Positions 27,328-35,397 of a stretch of DNA of 64,000 nucleotides are shown here, one piece after another. The notes below the pieces were generated by a model, which was not told the DNA's origin, did not search any database, and worked only from the letters and a program-made list of their open reading frames with translations. Position numbers and translations under genes: made by a program. The stretch is taken from assembly GCA_016208305.1 (NCBI GenBank), contig JACQYI010000006.1, forward strand, positions 62,001 to 126,000. Direction: 5' to 3'. The DNA is from Oscillatoriophycideae cyanobacterium NC_groundwater_1537_Pr4_S-0.65um_50_18. GTDB taxonomy: Bacteria; Cyanobacteriota; Cyanobacteriia; Elainellales; Elainellaceae. The first letter of the stretch is position 1; each line of letters opens with the position of its first letter.

Positions 27328-28410
27328 CTAGTTTGAAGGTCTTTTGGTCAAAACACCTCGACTGAGAACACGGGTTTCCAACGCCGGAAGAAATCCATCT
27401 CCGGTGATTCCAGGCCGACCATCAGAATTTCCTCTCAAATACAAAAGGACATCCTGGTTTACGCCTATATCTACCTCTTGTTGCACGTTGCCTGCTGCCT
27501 GAGGACGAATGCTAACACAGGCATAGAAGCCACGCACAGTACTGTTAAAGCCTGGAGTGCTGTTCAACATCGCATCTGTGGGGGAGATGGAGTAACTTGT
27601 ACCATCTCCTGAACATGCCGTAGCGCCACCTGGTCGAGGCTCACCATCGACAAAGTCAACTAAGGCAACAGGAGGAATATCTGCTGGGGCTCCTGTCGCA
27701 CGTCCGCTCAAAACCGTAACATTACGGAGATCGACAATTTGACCTGTTCCTGTTCGATCATCCTTCCCAAAAGGCCAAGTGGCAAAATTGTTGAACGCGC
27801 CTGGATTGACATATCCCTTGTTAAGGTTGCCCTGACTATCAAATTCTGTGAGAGCGTAGCGTGTAATCCTTGCACTTCCTGACCAAATTGTGCTGGGGGC
27901 CTTACTCAGCGAATATACAATTAGTGCATAGGAAGATCCTGTTAGGCAAGAGACACCTCTGGGAGGGTTATTGCCGTAGCATTGTCCCCGAACGCCCGCT
28001 GTAGTTTCTGGAAAGGGTTGCTGCTTCCAGAAAGCGATAATAGGAACGCTATTGTTGCTTAAAGAGGCAGGAAGATAACTTGTCAAAGGCACACAGCCGC
28101 CTCCGCTCGTACCTCCTGCACATTGCAGATTTGAGCCTGTGTAGACATAGACGGCTTCTCGTAACTCTGCACTAATGTAGTCCATTGCCATCTGCATTTC
28201 TCGCTGAGTCTCAGATCGAGAAGCTTCACGTTGGTCGGTTCCCATCAATTGCACAACGATAAGCATCAACCCTGAGACAATGCCGCCAGCGATCGCTACA
28301 GTCACCAACAGTTCCAAAAGCGTGAAACCTTTAGTTTCGGCGTTTCGCTTGGGTAGTAGGGAAAGTTTCAGGCGAGACTTGAGCCAAGAGAAAACATCAT
28401 GCTTTGCCAT
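27328..28410 (-). CDS. hpsC: Hormogonium polysaccharide secretion pseudopilin HpsC
   Basis: The 360-residue protein has a 29-residue basic leader, then the prepilin cleavage and helix GFTLLELLVTVAIAGGIVSG. SETQREMQMAMDYISAELRE is typical of GspJ/PilW-like minor pseudopilins. The rest is a beta-rich globular domain with cysteines (QCAGGTSGGGC, CYGNNPPRGVSC). Its size and position next to hpsB and hpsA support HpsC. The start codon lies in a 13-bp tandem duplication that creates a second, out-of-frame upstream ATG. A gap of 44 bp separates it from hpsB. Confidence 0.85.
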   Translation of the reverse strand: MAKHDVFSWLKSRLKLSLLPKRNAETKGFTLLELLVTVAIAGGIVSGLMLIVVQLMGTDQREASRSETQREMQMAMDYISAELREAVYVYTGSNLQCAGGTSGGGCVPLTSYLPASLSNNSVPIIAFWKQQPFPETTAGVRGQCYGNNPPRGVSCLTGSSYALIVYSLSKAPSTIWSGSARITRYALTEFDSQGNLNKGYVNPGAFNNFATWPFGKDDRTGTGQIVDLRNVTVLSGRATGAPADIPPVALVDFVDGEPRPGGATACSGDGTSYSISPTDAMLNSTPGFNSTVRGFYACVSIRPQAAGNVQQEVDIGVNQDVLLYLRGNSDGRPGITGDGFLPALETRVLSRGVLTKRPSN

Positions 28411-28429
28411 AGTATTTTGCCATAGTATC
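28404..28429. repeat. 13-bp tandem duplication of the hpsC start codon region
   Basis: TTGCCATAGTATT (28404-28416) and TTGCCATAGTATC (28417-28429). On the minus strand each contains an ATG. The upstream one opens an eight-codon frame that stops inside hpsC at 28397. Confidence 0.85.
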
Positions 28430-28454
28430 TCACCCTACAGGGGTGAACATTGAG

Positions 28455-29252
28455 TTAACGAGGGGTGCAGCTACCGGGTAATGCCCTGGGATTAGAGTCT
28501 TGGAAATAATCACACAGCGTGTTGCTTTGATCACTCCAGGAGAAAGGAGTGTAAATCACTGCAAGAGGGCGCTTTCGCTGACTTCCCTCACCGTTCGTCA
28601 TTTGCAGCGAGGCTTGCTGAACTGGATTTTCCAGATTTCCCCAAGAATTGCCCGGTCTTGTGCCATCTGCCAGAATTGAGTAAACCCGCACACCCAAAAC
28701 AAAGTCTGAAGGCTTACGCTGAGAGGCAACTGCATTTCTAGAGATTTGGTCTTGCGTCACGGTTCCTTCTGTTCGGAAAACCTGCATGAAGAAATCAGCA
28801 GCACAGTCGCCATCTACATCTACTTTCAATGCTTTGTCAGGGGCAAGTGCTCTATCGTCATATCTCACGACTGAGGTAGGGCAGTTGTTAGACGTTGTTT
28901 TCAGCAGCCCTCCAGAAACAAAACCATTAGGAGGGGCAAAGGTGCGCATTGTTGTTGCGTAGGGTGCCTGGGGCAGGTTGGCAACAATATGGCTACTCCG
29001 TGAAACCATGACGCGGAAGCGATCGACCTCTCCCTGAGCAATTTGCAGAGCTTGCTCTGCCCGACGATTTTGGGCGCGGGTGGCAGCCGCAATAAATAGG
29101 GGTGGGGTGATTAGAGTCACCGTTAAACCTATAACAAACACTGCCACCAGGCACTCAATCAGAGTTAGACCTTGATCTTTAGGCGCATTACCTAGCCCAA
29201 TCAGTAGGCGCTTGAAATGAAATAGCTGAGAGCGAGAAGGGGAAACTGACAT
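28455..29252 (-). CDS. hpsB: Hormogonium polysaccharide secretion pseudopilin HpsB
   Basis: The 265-residue protein has a long basic leader (residues 1-27), then the prepilin helix DQGLTLIECLVAVFVIGLTV with the usual Glu. RAEQALQIAQGEVDRFRVMV continues the helix. A globular domain with Cys in NNCPTSVV and GDCAADFF follows. AGGAGA lies nine bases before the ATG. It begins 15 bp after the hpsA stop, so the two are co-transcribed. The position and pseudopilin layout match HpsB of Nostoc punctiforme, required for hormogonium motility. Confidence 0.85.
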   Translation of the reverse strand: MSVSPSRSQLFHFKRLLIGLGNAPKDQGLTLIECLVAVFVIGLTVTLITPPLFIAAATRAQNRRAEQALQIAQGEVDRFRVMVSRSSHIVANLPQAPYATTMRTFAPPNGFVSGGLLKTTSNNCPTSVVRYDDRALAPDKALKVDVDGDCAADFFMQVFRTEGTVTQDQISRNAVASQRKPSDFVLGVRVYSILADGTRPGNSWGNLENPVQQASLQMTNGEGSQRKRPLAVIYTPFSWSDQSNTLCDYFQDSNPRALPGSCTPR

Positions 29253-29267
29253 AGATGAATTTCTCCT

Positions 29268-32200
29268 TTAGGGGGCAGAACAAGTAGCTGGTCGCGCACA
29301 GGCGCTCAGTGTAGCAATGTAGGGATCGTTTGCCGCTGGCTCTGTATAAAACTCGCTCCGAATGGCTTCAGCGAATTTGAAACGTTCCGCTACAGGTCCC
29401 GCCTTGGCATACTGCAGCCCTACATCATATCCCCAGCGGCGATTTGGAGGGCTATAGTACTTGATCTCTTCGCTCGTGGTGCCATCGGCAAGGGTCGAAA
29501 CTTCCCATCGGTCCTGGTCAAAGGGAGCTGTTGCATAGGTGCTAAAGCTGAGTTGCAGGAATGCACCTGACATGAATAGGTCGGCACTCCCCCAGTTCTC
29601 GATAAATCGAGGAAAGTTGTGTAACCCCCCATAGGATTGGTTAGGGCGAGAGGGTACCAGACCGCTCACCATGATCATGTTCATCTGAATACCGCTAGAG
29701 GTATCAATTAGAGATTTATTGGAGTTCATGGCAACATAACCTCCGGTATATTCTCTAGGATTGTCGTTATTAAATCTAAACGGATTACCTCTAGGGAAGA
29801 ATATGGGTGATTCACCTTCAGCAGGGTTAGAAATTAAAGAGTCTGGCAAGGCTGGAGGATAGCTATCAGCAAGGCTAGCGCGCATCCACTTAATGCCCTT
29901 CGTGGCCGGTGTAATCGTGTTAGGGCGATTTTGATTGAAATAAGATGTGATGTTGCTGGTTGTGATGCAGCCATAGCGATCGCGAGCTTGGTTAGCAAGC
30001 AGATTGTCTCCTGACAGGCCCGTAAACATGCCATCTTCGACAGTGCCATCACAGAATTCGGTAGAGAGTGGGGTAACGGCATCAGCCAGGACTTCGCTGG
30101 GTCGCCACTGATCGCTGGCAGGGCGAGCAAAGTTGAGATCTAAGTCAGAGCGAGAATAGAAGTTAGAGAAATTGGTTGTTTCTAGCCGCTGTGCTGCCAC
30201 AAACTCTTCAAGACCCTGATTTCGGGCAGTGCTGGTGACTCCAGGCGCACGGTGCAGGTTAAAGTATCCCATGACATAGGCTGGGTTGTGGCTCACAAAC
30301 GACAGACCGCGACCATCATCACCAGTCCGTCCAAGAGAAGCACCATTGCGCAACCGGAATCCATGAGGCCGACGATCAGGATCGGCATAGTAGTCAACAG
30401 GTTTTGTGGAAATTTTGCGATCGCTGCTCAAAGGTGGATCAGTAGAGGCTACTGCGCTGACTGTCCCTGTATTCATCTGACAGGTTGCTTCTGTACGTAG
30501 CTTCATGTCAGTTTTACAGTTGTCCCAGGTATTGCGATAGGGTCTAACAATGTGCGCTTCAGAGACAGCATCTTCTCGGAAGGCATAGACAAGACCACTC
30601 TTAGGCAACCAGAAATCATCGCTAATGGCCTGTGATCGCATGAAGTCTAGATTTAAATCTAGGGTTCGGACGCTTAGCATTTCTCGCCCATTAAACAAGG
30701 CAGCATCTTTGAAAGCAACTCTGTAGAGTGAACCCGATTTAGGAATTCGACTGGTTGAACTTGTAGGCTGCGAACAAGGCGTGTTGTTGAGACAAAGCTT
30801 GATGAGCGTATCTTGGTTACTGTTGGGCGTAGAACCATTACCTGTAGCTGCCACAGGCAACGTCCAGGGAGTCGTGCTGCCCAAGAGCGTGTTTGTAACG
30901 CCGAGTGGCTTGCTGGCAACCACTTCGGGACGAACCACCCGGTAAACAATAGATGCCCCAGTATTAGAGCGGCGGATGTAATCATCAGATGAGTCATCGC
31001 TATCTCGCACCACACCAGATTGTGTCCCGTCAGAAAGATCTTTATGGCTCTTGAATCCACCCAGGTAGCCTGCCTCAACTGTAGCTGGCGGTGTTGCTTC
31101 AACGGTAGGAAGTGCAGGGAAGAGGGAATAGAGTACTGGGAAATGGGGGCGCTTAGAACAAAGGCTAAAGAGCGGTTCAGAGTTAGCTCGGTTGACTTCA
31201 GGAGATAGACCCACAGCCGTCACTAAATCTTCCCAGACCTTACATTGACCCAGAGGAGCCTCAGCAGATCGACCAGCGAAGAAACCATAGCGGCGATCGT
31301 GAGCCACCTGCTCTTTACTAATGATGAGCTGAGCGAGATAGATCTGCTTAGTCAACTCATCCCGACGCGCTGCCGACGTGCTGGGATCATCTCGCCAGCG
31401 TTCCATCAACCGAACAAAAGTTTCTGGATCGTTAGAGCCGCTTTCAAAAGCCATCGCGCCTAGCGTGCCAGCATCCAATATCGAAGTTAATCCAGTTTTA
31501 CGAATGGACTCAGGTAGTCTAGTGGCAGCAGGCAATGCCAGAACCAATGGGTCATTGCGTCGCAGGATCAGGCGGAGCGTTCCTCTCAAGCCCGTTGCAA
31601 AATTTGCGTTGTTAGGAGCAGTGATGCCTGAAACACCGACCAGGCTGGGGTCAGCCGCCGCAACAGCATTGAGATCAAATTTCTCAAGATAGTCCAGGTT
31701 GTAGGCCAACATGCCAATCAGGCAACCTGCTGTGTGCAGCGTAGTTTTATCTGCGGGGCTGAGATTAGCATAGGAAACGCCGTTATCCATCAATCCAATC
31801 ACTCGGCGCAGCATGGAGAAATCGCCCCACATGGCCATTCGTGGATAAGGATGGACGACATCTTGATTGACTGCATCCTGAACAGGGGTAAAGGAAGGCG
31901 CACCGCCGTTTGGATCTCCGGCAAATTGGGAGAGGTTACGGAGAGCATTCATCCAGGGATTCGTGGCTGCAATTGTGGTGAAGGCATTAGTCGGCGGTGG
32001 GCTAAATTCCCAGCCATTGGTGCCCCGACCTCGCAAAAAGTCACTGGTGATGAGTGATCGCCCGCCAGCCGCCAAATAAGGTTCTTGACCCGGTGAAGTC
32101 GGGAATGCACCCACCGGAAGACCATAGGCTAAATTCTCGAATGTAGCGCTCTTGTCAAGCGTGCCAGCAGTGCCAGGGTGAACGGTAGTGGCTAGACAAG

Positions 32201-34097
32201 CCGCCGGAAAATCAACGCCATTAGGAGATTTGGCATGATAAACTGCCGTTGCCTGAACAGAGGATAGGTTGTCCCAAAGGGATTTACGCTGTCTGGCTTC
32301 GTTACAGCGATTTGAGCTGTTGTTGGGGCAAAATTCCCAAGGCTTGAGTGGCTCATTTGCCAAGTCTGGGGGTCCCCCCTCAGGATTTGGACCACCCCAT
32401 CCAGCCGGATCGCCTAGCTCTAGCCGTTGACCCACAATCAACCTGAGTCCTTCACGGCGAGCACGGCGCTCCCAATATCCATCCAAACCCACGCTAGTAC
32501 TGTCTGATCCTGGAGGTGGCTCATCTCCCGTCAGCTCAATATTCCCAGCAATGTCTGCCCCAATAAATCCTGGGATCTGCTCTCGTTTCCGCCCAAAGCG
32601 AGGGTAAGGACCATAACGGTTATCGGCACGGAAGGTGTCATCTACATAGGGAGTATCCTGCTGGGCATAAGCCATCCGTTTTTTAAACTGGTTGGTGTCA
32701 TTCCAGATGGGAGTTCCGGCAGCATCTCTATCTACCGCAGGGTTAGGGACAGTCCGGCCTATCGAAACACCGTTTGCCTGAATGCTAACCGGATCTAGAG
32801 AATAATCGGCAGGTTTTCGACTATTGGTAGGAGTGATGGAGTCACTGTTGGAATCCATCGTCTGGTTTTGAGTTGGGTCATTGCCTGCTGAAGTAAACAG
32901 ATCAAAACGAGGGCCGCCACTGTAGTCGTTATCCCGAATTGTGCCCGTGATAAATTGACCCTGGAAGGCCGGAACGTTACTTGTAGTATCAGCCATGACA
33001 TCGGCAACTGTCAGCTTAGAGGCTTCTTCGTCATAGAGGCAAGAAGCTTTGGAGCTAATCATGTAGCCCCGGAAACTGTTGCCGCCCCCGACAATCATGT
33101 TGCCTTCAGTGTGCATAGCACCGTTCCAGTTGAAGGCGGGGCCTGGAAAAATCTCTAAATCATTCCGGAACCAAGCAGCCCATTTGAAGCCTTGAGTGGC
33201 CTCTCGGTCTTGCTGAAACTCTAGGGTTGCAACTGTGCCGTTGGGATTATTGGGCAATACATAGGCATCTACCTGGAAGTTCTTCCGTAGCTTTGTGGTG
33301 TTAACTTCGTCAGGGAACCAGCCATCTGCATTGATAGGGACAAATTGCCCTGCACCACTTCCACTGCGAATTTGGCAGGCGCTTGTGGCTTGCGTCGCAT
33401 TGCTCAAAGGCGCATTACGCACCAAGGGAATGGGGCGTGCCGTTGCCCGTGCATTCACATTTTGGCTGCGGAGCGTAGCAGCATCCGGGGCTGTGAAGAG
33501 AATGGAGTAGACCACGGTGCCGTCATTAGCGCCATTGGTCGTACCATCGCCATCTAGATCTGCCTTATAGCGCCATGCATTGTCTAGTACACCATCGCCA
33601 TTGATATCAATGCGAGACTCATCAGGTAGCTTGTAGGGATCAACACCGCCTGGAAGGTTAGGCTGAATTGAGATGGGCGCAGCCGCAGTGCCCAGATTTC
33701 GGCCGTCATTGAGCATCATGCCCAAAAGCTGAGTTTGGCTTGGAACACCACCGCTGCGTCGATCGCGATCGGGGTCAAACAAGAACTCAATTTTTGATTT
33801 AGCACGATCGATTGCAGGAGTCGCTGCATTGTAAATAACACGCTGTCGCCGCTCACCAATTGTCTGCTGCGAACGGGTGAAGGTGCGATAGCCGATCGAC
33901 CCGACGGTAAGGGTGACGACAAGCAGCAGCAGAATGGTGGTAGGCAGAACAAAGCCAGCCTGTGCAGCAGATCGCCGACCGAATATTAACCAGTTTCGCA
34001 ATAGCCAACTAACCAGACCTTTGGTTAGAGTTTGAGCCATTCTGCTAATTTGCTGAAGGAGGTGCTGAGTGGCTCTAATGATCTTTGGGGTTGACAT
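29268..34097 (-). CDS. hpsA: Hormogonium polysaccharide biosynthesis protein HpsA
   Basis: This 1609-residue protein is the largest in the window. After a basic N-terminus it has one hydrophobic segment (GFVLPTTILLLLVVTLTVGS) with a pilin-like Gly-Phe junction, then a very long extracytoplasmic region. Conserved-looking blocks include RVIYNAATPAIDRAKSKIEF, FNWNGAMHTEGNMIVGGG and the C-terminal FPRFIENWGSADLFMSGAFL. DxDGDG-like stretches (DINGDGVLDNAW, DLDGDGTTNG) look like Ca2+-binding loops. HpsA of Nostoc punctiforme is needed for hormogonium polysaccharide accumulation and gliding; its biochemical activity is unknown. AGGAAG precedes the ATG. It heads the hpsA-B-C-(D) operon. Confidence 0.9.
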   Translation of the reverse strand: MSTPKIIRATQHLLQQISRMAQTLTKGLVSWLLRNWLIFGRRSAAQAGFVLPTTILLLLVVTLTVGSIGYRTFTRSQQTIGERRQRVIYNAATPAIDRAKSKIEFLFDPDRDRRSGGVPSQTQLLGMMLNDGRNLGTAAAPISIQPNLPGGVDPYKLPDESRIDINGDGVLDNAWRYKADLDGDGTTNGANDGTVVYSILFTAPDAATLRSQNVNARATARPIPLVRNAPLSNATQATSACQIRSGSGAGQFVPINADGWFPDEVNTTKLRKNFQVDAYVLPNNPNGTVATLEFQQDREATQGFKWAAWFRNDLEIFPGPAFNWNGAMHTEGNMIVGGGNSFRGYMISSKASCLYDEEASKLTVADVMADTTSNVPAFQGQFITGTIRDNDYSGGPRFDLFTSAGNDPTQNQTMDSNSDSITPTNSRKPADYSLDPVSIQANGVSIGRTVPNPAVDRDAAGTPIWNDTNQFKKRMAYAQQDTPYVDDTFRADNRYGPYPRFGRKREQIPGFIGADIAGNIELTGDEPPPGSDSTSVGLDGYWERRARREGLRLIVGQRLELGDPAGWGGPNPEGGPPDLANEPLKPWEFCPNNSSNRCNEARQRKSLWDNLSSVQATAVYHAKSPNGVDFPAACLATTVHPGTAGTLDKSATFENLAYGLPVGAFPTSPGQEPYLAAGGRSLITSDFLRGRGTNGWEFSPPPTNAFTTIAATNPWMNALRNLSQFAGDPNGGAPSFTPVQDAVNQDVVHPYPRMAMWGDFSMLRRVIGLMDNGVSYANLSPADKTTLHTAGCLIGMLAYNLDYLEKFDLNAVAAADPSLVGVSGITAPNNANFATGLRGTLRLILRRNDPLVLALPAATRLPESIRKTGLTSILDAGTLGAMAFESGSNDPETFVRLMERWRDDPSTSAARRDELTKQIYLAQLIISKEQVAHDRRYGFFAGRSAEAPLGQCKVWEDLVTAVGLSPEVNRANSEPLFSLCSKRPHFPVLYSLFPALPTVEATPPATVEAGYLGGFKSHKDLSDGTQSGVVRDSDDSSDDYIRRSNTGASIVYRVVRPEVVASKPLGVTNTLLGSTTPWTLPVAATGNGSTPNSNQDTLIKLCLNNTPCSQPTSSTSRIPKSGSLYRVAFKDAALFNGREMLSVRTLDLNLDFMRSQAISDDFWLPKSGLVYAFREDAVSEAHIVRPYRNTWDNCKTDMKLRTEATCQMNTGTVSAVASTDPPLSSDRKISTKPVDYYADPDRRPHGFRLRNGASLGRTGDDGRGLSFVSHNPAYVMGYFNLHRAPGVTSTARNQGLEEFVAAQRLETTNFSNFYSRSDLDLNFARPASDQWRPSEVLADAVTPLSTEFCDGTVEDGMFTGLSGDNLLANQARDRYGCITTSNITSYFNQNRPNTITPATKGIKWMRASLADSYPPALPDSLISNPAEGESPIFFPRGNPFRFNNDNPREYTGGYVAMNSNKSLIDTSSGIQMNMIMVSGLVPSRPNQSYGGLHNFPRFIENWGSADLFMSGAFLQLSFSTYATAPFDQDRWEVSTLADGTTSEEIKYYSPPNRRWGYDVGLQYAKAGPVAERFKFAEAIRSEFYTEPAANDPYIATLSACARPATCSAP

Positions 34098-34636
34098 AGC
34101 TGTCTTCCTGAAAAGTGGGATGTTCGGTAGATGAAACGTGAACGGCTAGCGCAGGGAAAAAGATAATGGAGGAGCGACTCAAGAAAGTAAACAGATCAAG
34201 GCAAGTTGAGCTAAAGAGCATCTATGAGCAGACCGCTCAATCAACCGATCGATAGGTCAATATTTAAGGATTTTTATAAGCTGTTTGCTTTCAATTGATG
34301 AAAAATTTACCTGAGCTTTAAAAATGTGTGCGAATGATTACTGTCTTAACAACTCAGGAGAGGAAGTTCAACGGGGAAAATACGAGCAACATTATTATCT
34401 GTGCAATCTACAGTTCCATAACGCATAAATTTTGAGGTCATGCATATTTGCAGGTTATAAAGCTTATAGTGCCCACTTGGAGGCAAAAAGTGATCACATT
34501 TTTAAAAGGCTGGGTATGGGTGCGGTTGCCTTGCACAAAGGATCTCGATGAAGTTGGAGTTTACTAGAATCGTCAACAATACTAGGGATGGATTCGCTGC
34601 TTCTAGGTAATTACTTATACCAAGAGCTGTATCTTT

Positions 34637-34675
34637 AAAAAATAGCGGGAAATCAACCAAGGATCCCCCGCCATT
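34637..34675 (-). terminator. Terminator-like hairpin on the minus strand, without an adjacent gene
   Basis: AATAGCGGG (34641-34649) pairs with CCCGCCATT (34667-34675) with one mismatch. Read on the minus strand it is followed by six Ts (34637-34642). The nearest upstream gene is rpmB, whose stop is 324 bp away. Confidence 0.65.
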
Positions 34676-34900
34676 AAATAATAAGTTTTTTGAAAAGTCA
34701 ATTCGGCAGAGCAAGCCAACTGGCCCTGCAAGGCACTTATTAGTTAAGGTACAAAACCTGCAGAGGATGTAGCTTAACCACTCTCCCCTCCAAGACTAGT
34801 AGCTTCACATAAACCAACAATTCTTAGAAAAATTGCTTTTAAAGAATAAGAAGCCTCAAGACTAAGTAGTTGGAACTCATTCAAGAGAAAGCCTAGGTAG

Positions 34901-34974
34901 GTTGGGTTAAAGCACGTAGCTTGCTCCCACAGGGTAACCCAACATCCGCATGGGTTACGCGATCGCCAACCCAT
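34901..34974. repeat. Pair of GGGTTA/TAACCC hairpins (dispersed-repeat type)
   Basis: GTTGGGTTA (34901-34909) pairs with TAACCCAAC (34935-34943), and ATGGGTT (34950-34956) pairs with AACCCAT (34968-34974) around a GCGATCGC core. Related sequence occurs at 44207-44336, suggesting a dispersed element. Confidence 0.6.
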
Positions 34975-34998
34975 CCCAGAATTAATTCCACCACCTAC

Positions 34999-35235
34999 TT
35001 AGTATTTGTTTAGGTTAATTCCCGCTTCCTTTGCCATTGCAGCCAAGCCTTTACGCTCAAGAGTTTTGATGGCTTTTGTCGAAAGACGCAGCTTGACCCA
35101 ACGGTTGCCTTGCGGCCACCAGACGCGCTTTTCTTGCAGGTTGGCTCCTTGCAATTTCTTGGTGCGGCGGTGAGAGTGGGAAACGGCGTAGGCATTGTTT
35201 GCCTGCTTGCCAGTTAGGTCACAGTGACGAGCCAT
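34999..35235 (-). CDS. rpmB: 50S ribosomal protein L28
   Basis: The 78-residue basic protein is a clear bL28: [20 protein letters not shown], then [20 protein letters not shown] and [18 protein letters not shown]. It is part of the large ribosomal subunit. Only one of the zinc-type cysteines (C5) is present, as in many Cys-free L28 variants. It lies downstream of htpG on the same strand, but a 42-bp palindrome that looks like the htpG terminator lies between them, so it probably has its own promoter in 35236-35300. No terminator follows within 300 bp. Confidence 0.96.
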   Translation of the reverse strand: MARHCDLTGKQANNAYAVSHSHRRTKKLQGANLQEKRVWWPQGNRWVKLRLSTKAIKTLERKGLAAMAKEAGINLNKY

Positions 35236-35300
35236 GATGTTTTGTGAATTGGATGGACACAGCCAACCATTATAAGAGGATCTAAGGGAGAAAAACTAGA

Positions 35301-35342
35301 GAAGAGGCAGAAGATATCAAATTTGATATTTTCTGCCTCTTC
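35301..35342 (-). terminator. 42-bp near-perfect palindrome, probable htpG terminator
   Basis: The arms GAAGAGGCAGAA (35301-35312) and TTCTGCCTCTTC (35331-35342) match exactly, and the centre GATATCAAATTTGATATT is also self-complementary except for one pair. On the minus strand a TTTTT run follows six bases later. It lies 55 bp past the htpG stop. Confidence 0.75.
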
Positions 35343-35397
35343 AAAGAGCTGTATTTCAGTAAATTAAGCCAATGCGCCTACGACCTACTGAAAGCTG

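Larger units (their letters stand above)
34098..34998. other. 900-bp intergenic region upstream of hpsA
   Basis: The part nearest hpsA (34098-34330) is AT-rich and should hold the hps promoter and leader. Further right are a minus-strand terminator hairpin (34637-34675) and two GGGTTA hairpins (34901-34974). I see no convincing protein gene. The open frames at 34502-34714 and 34774-34974 lack protein-like pattern. Confidence 0.5.

Noticed and set aside
34774-34974. Small ORF in the hpsA upstream region
   Set aside because: Composition is not protein-like and it crosses hairpin repeats.
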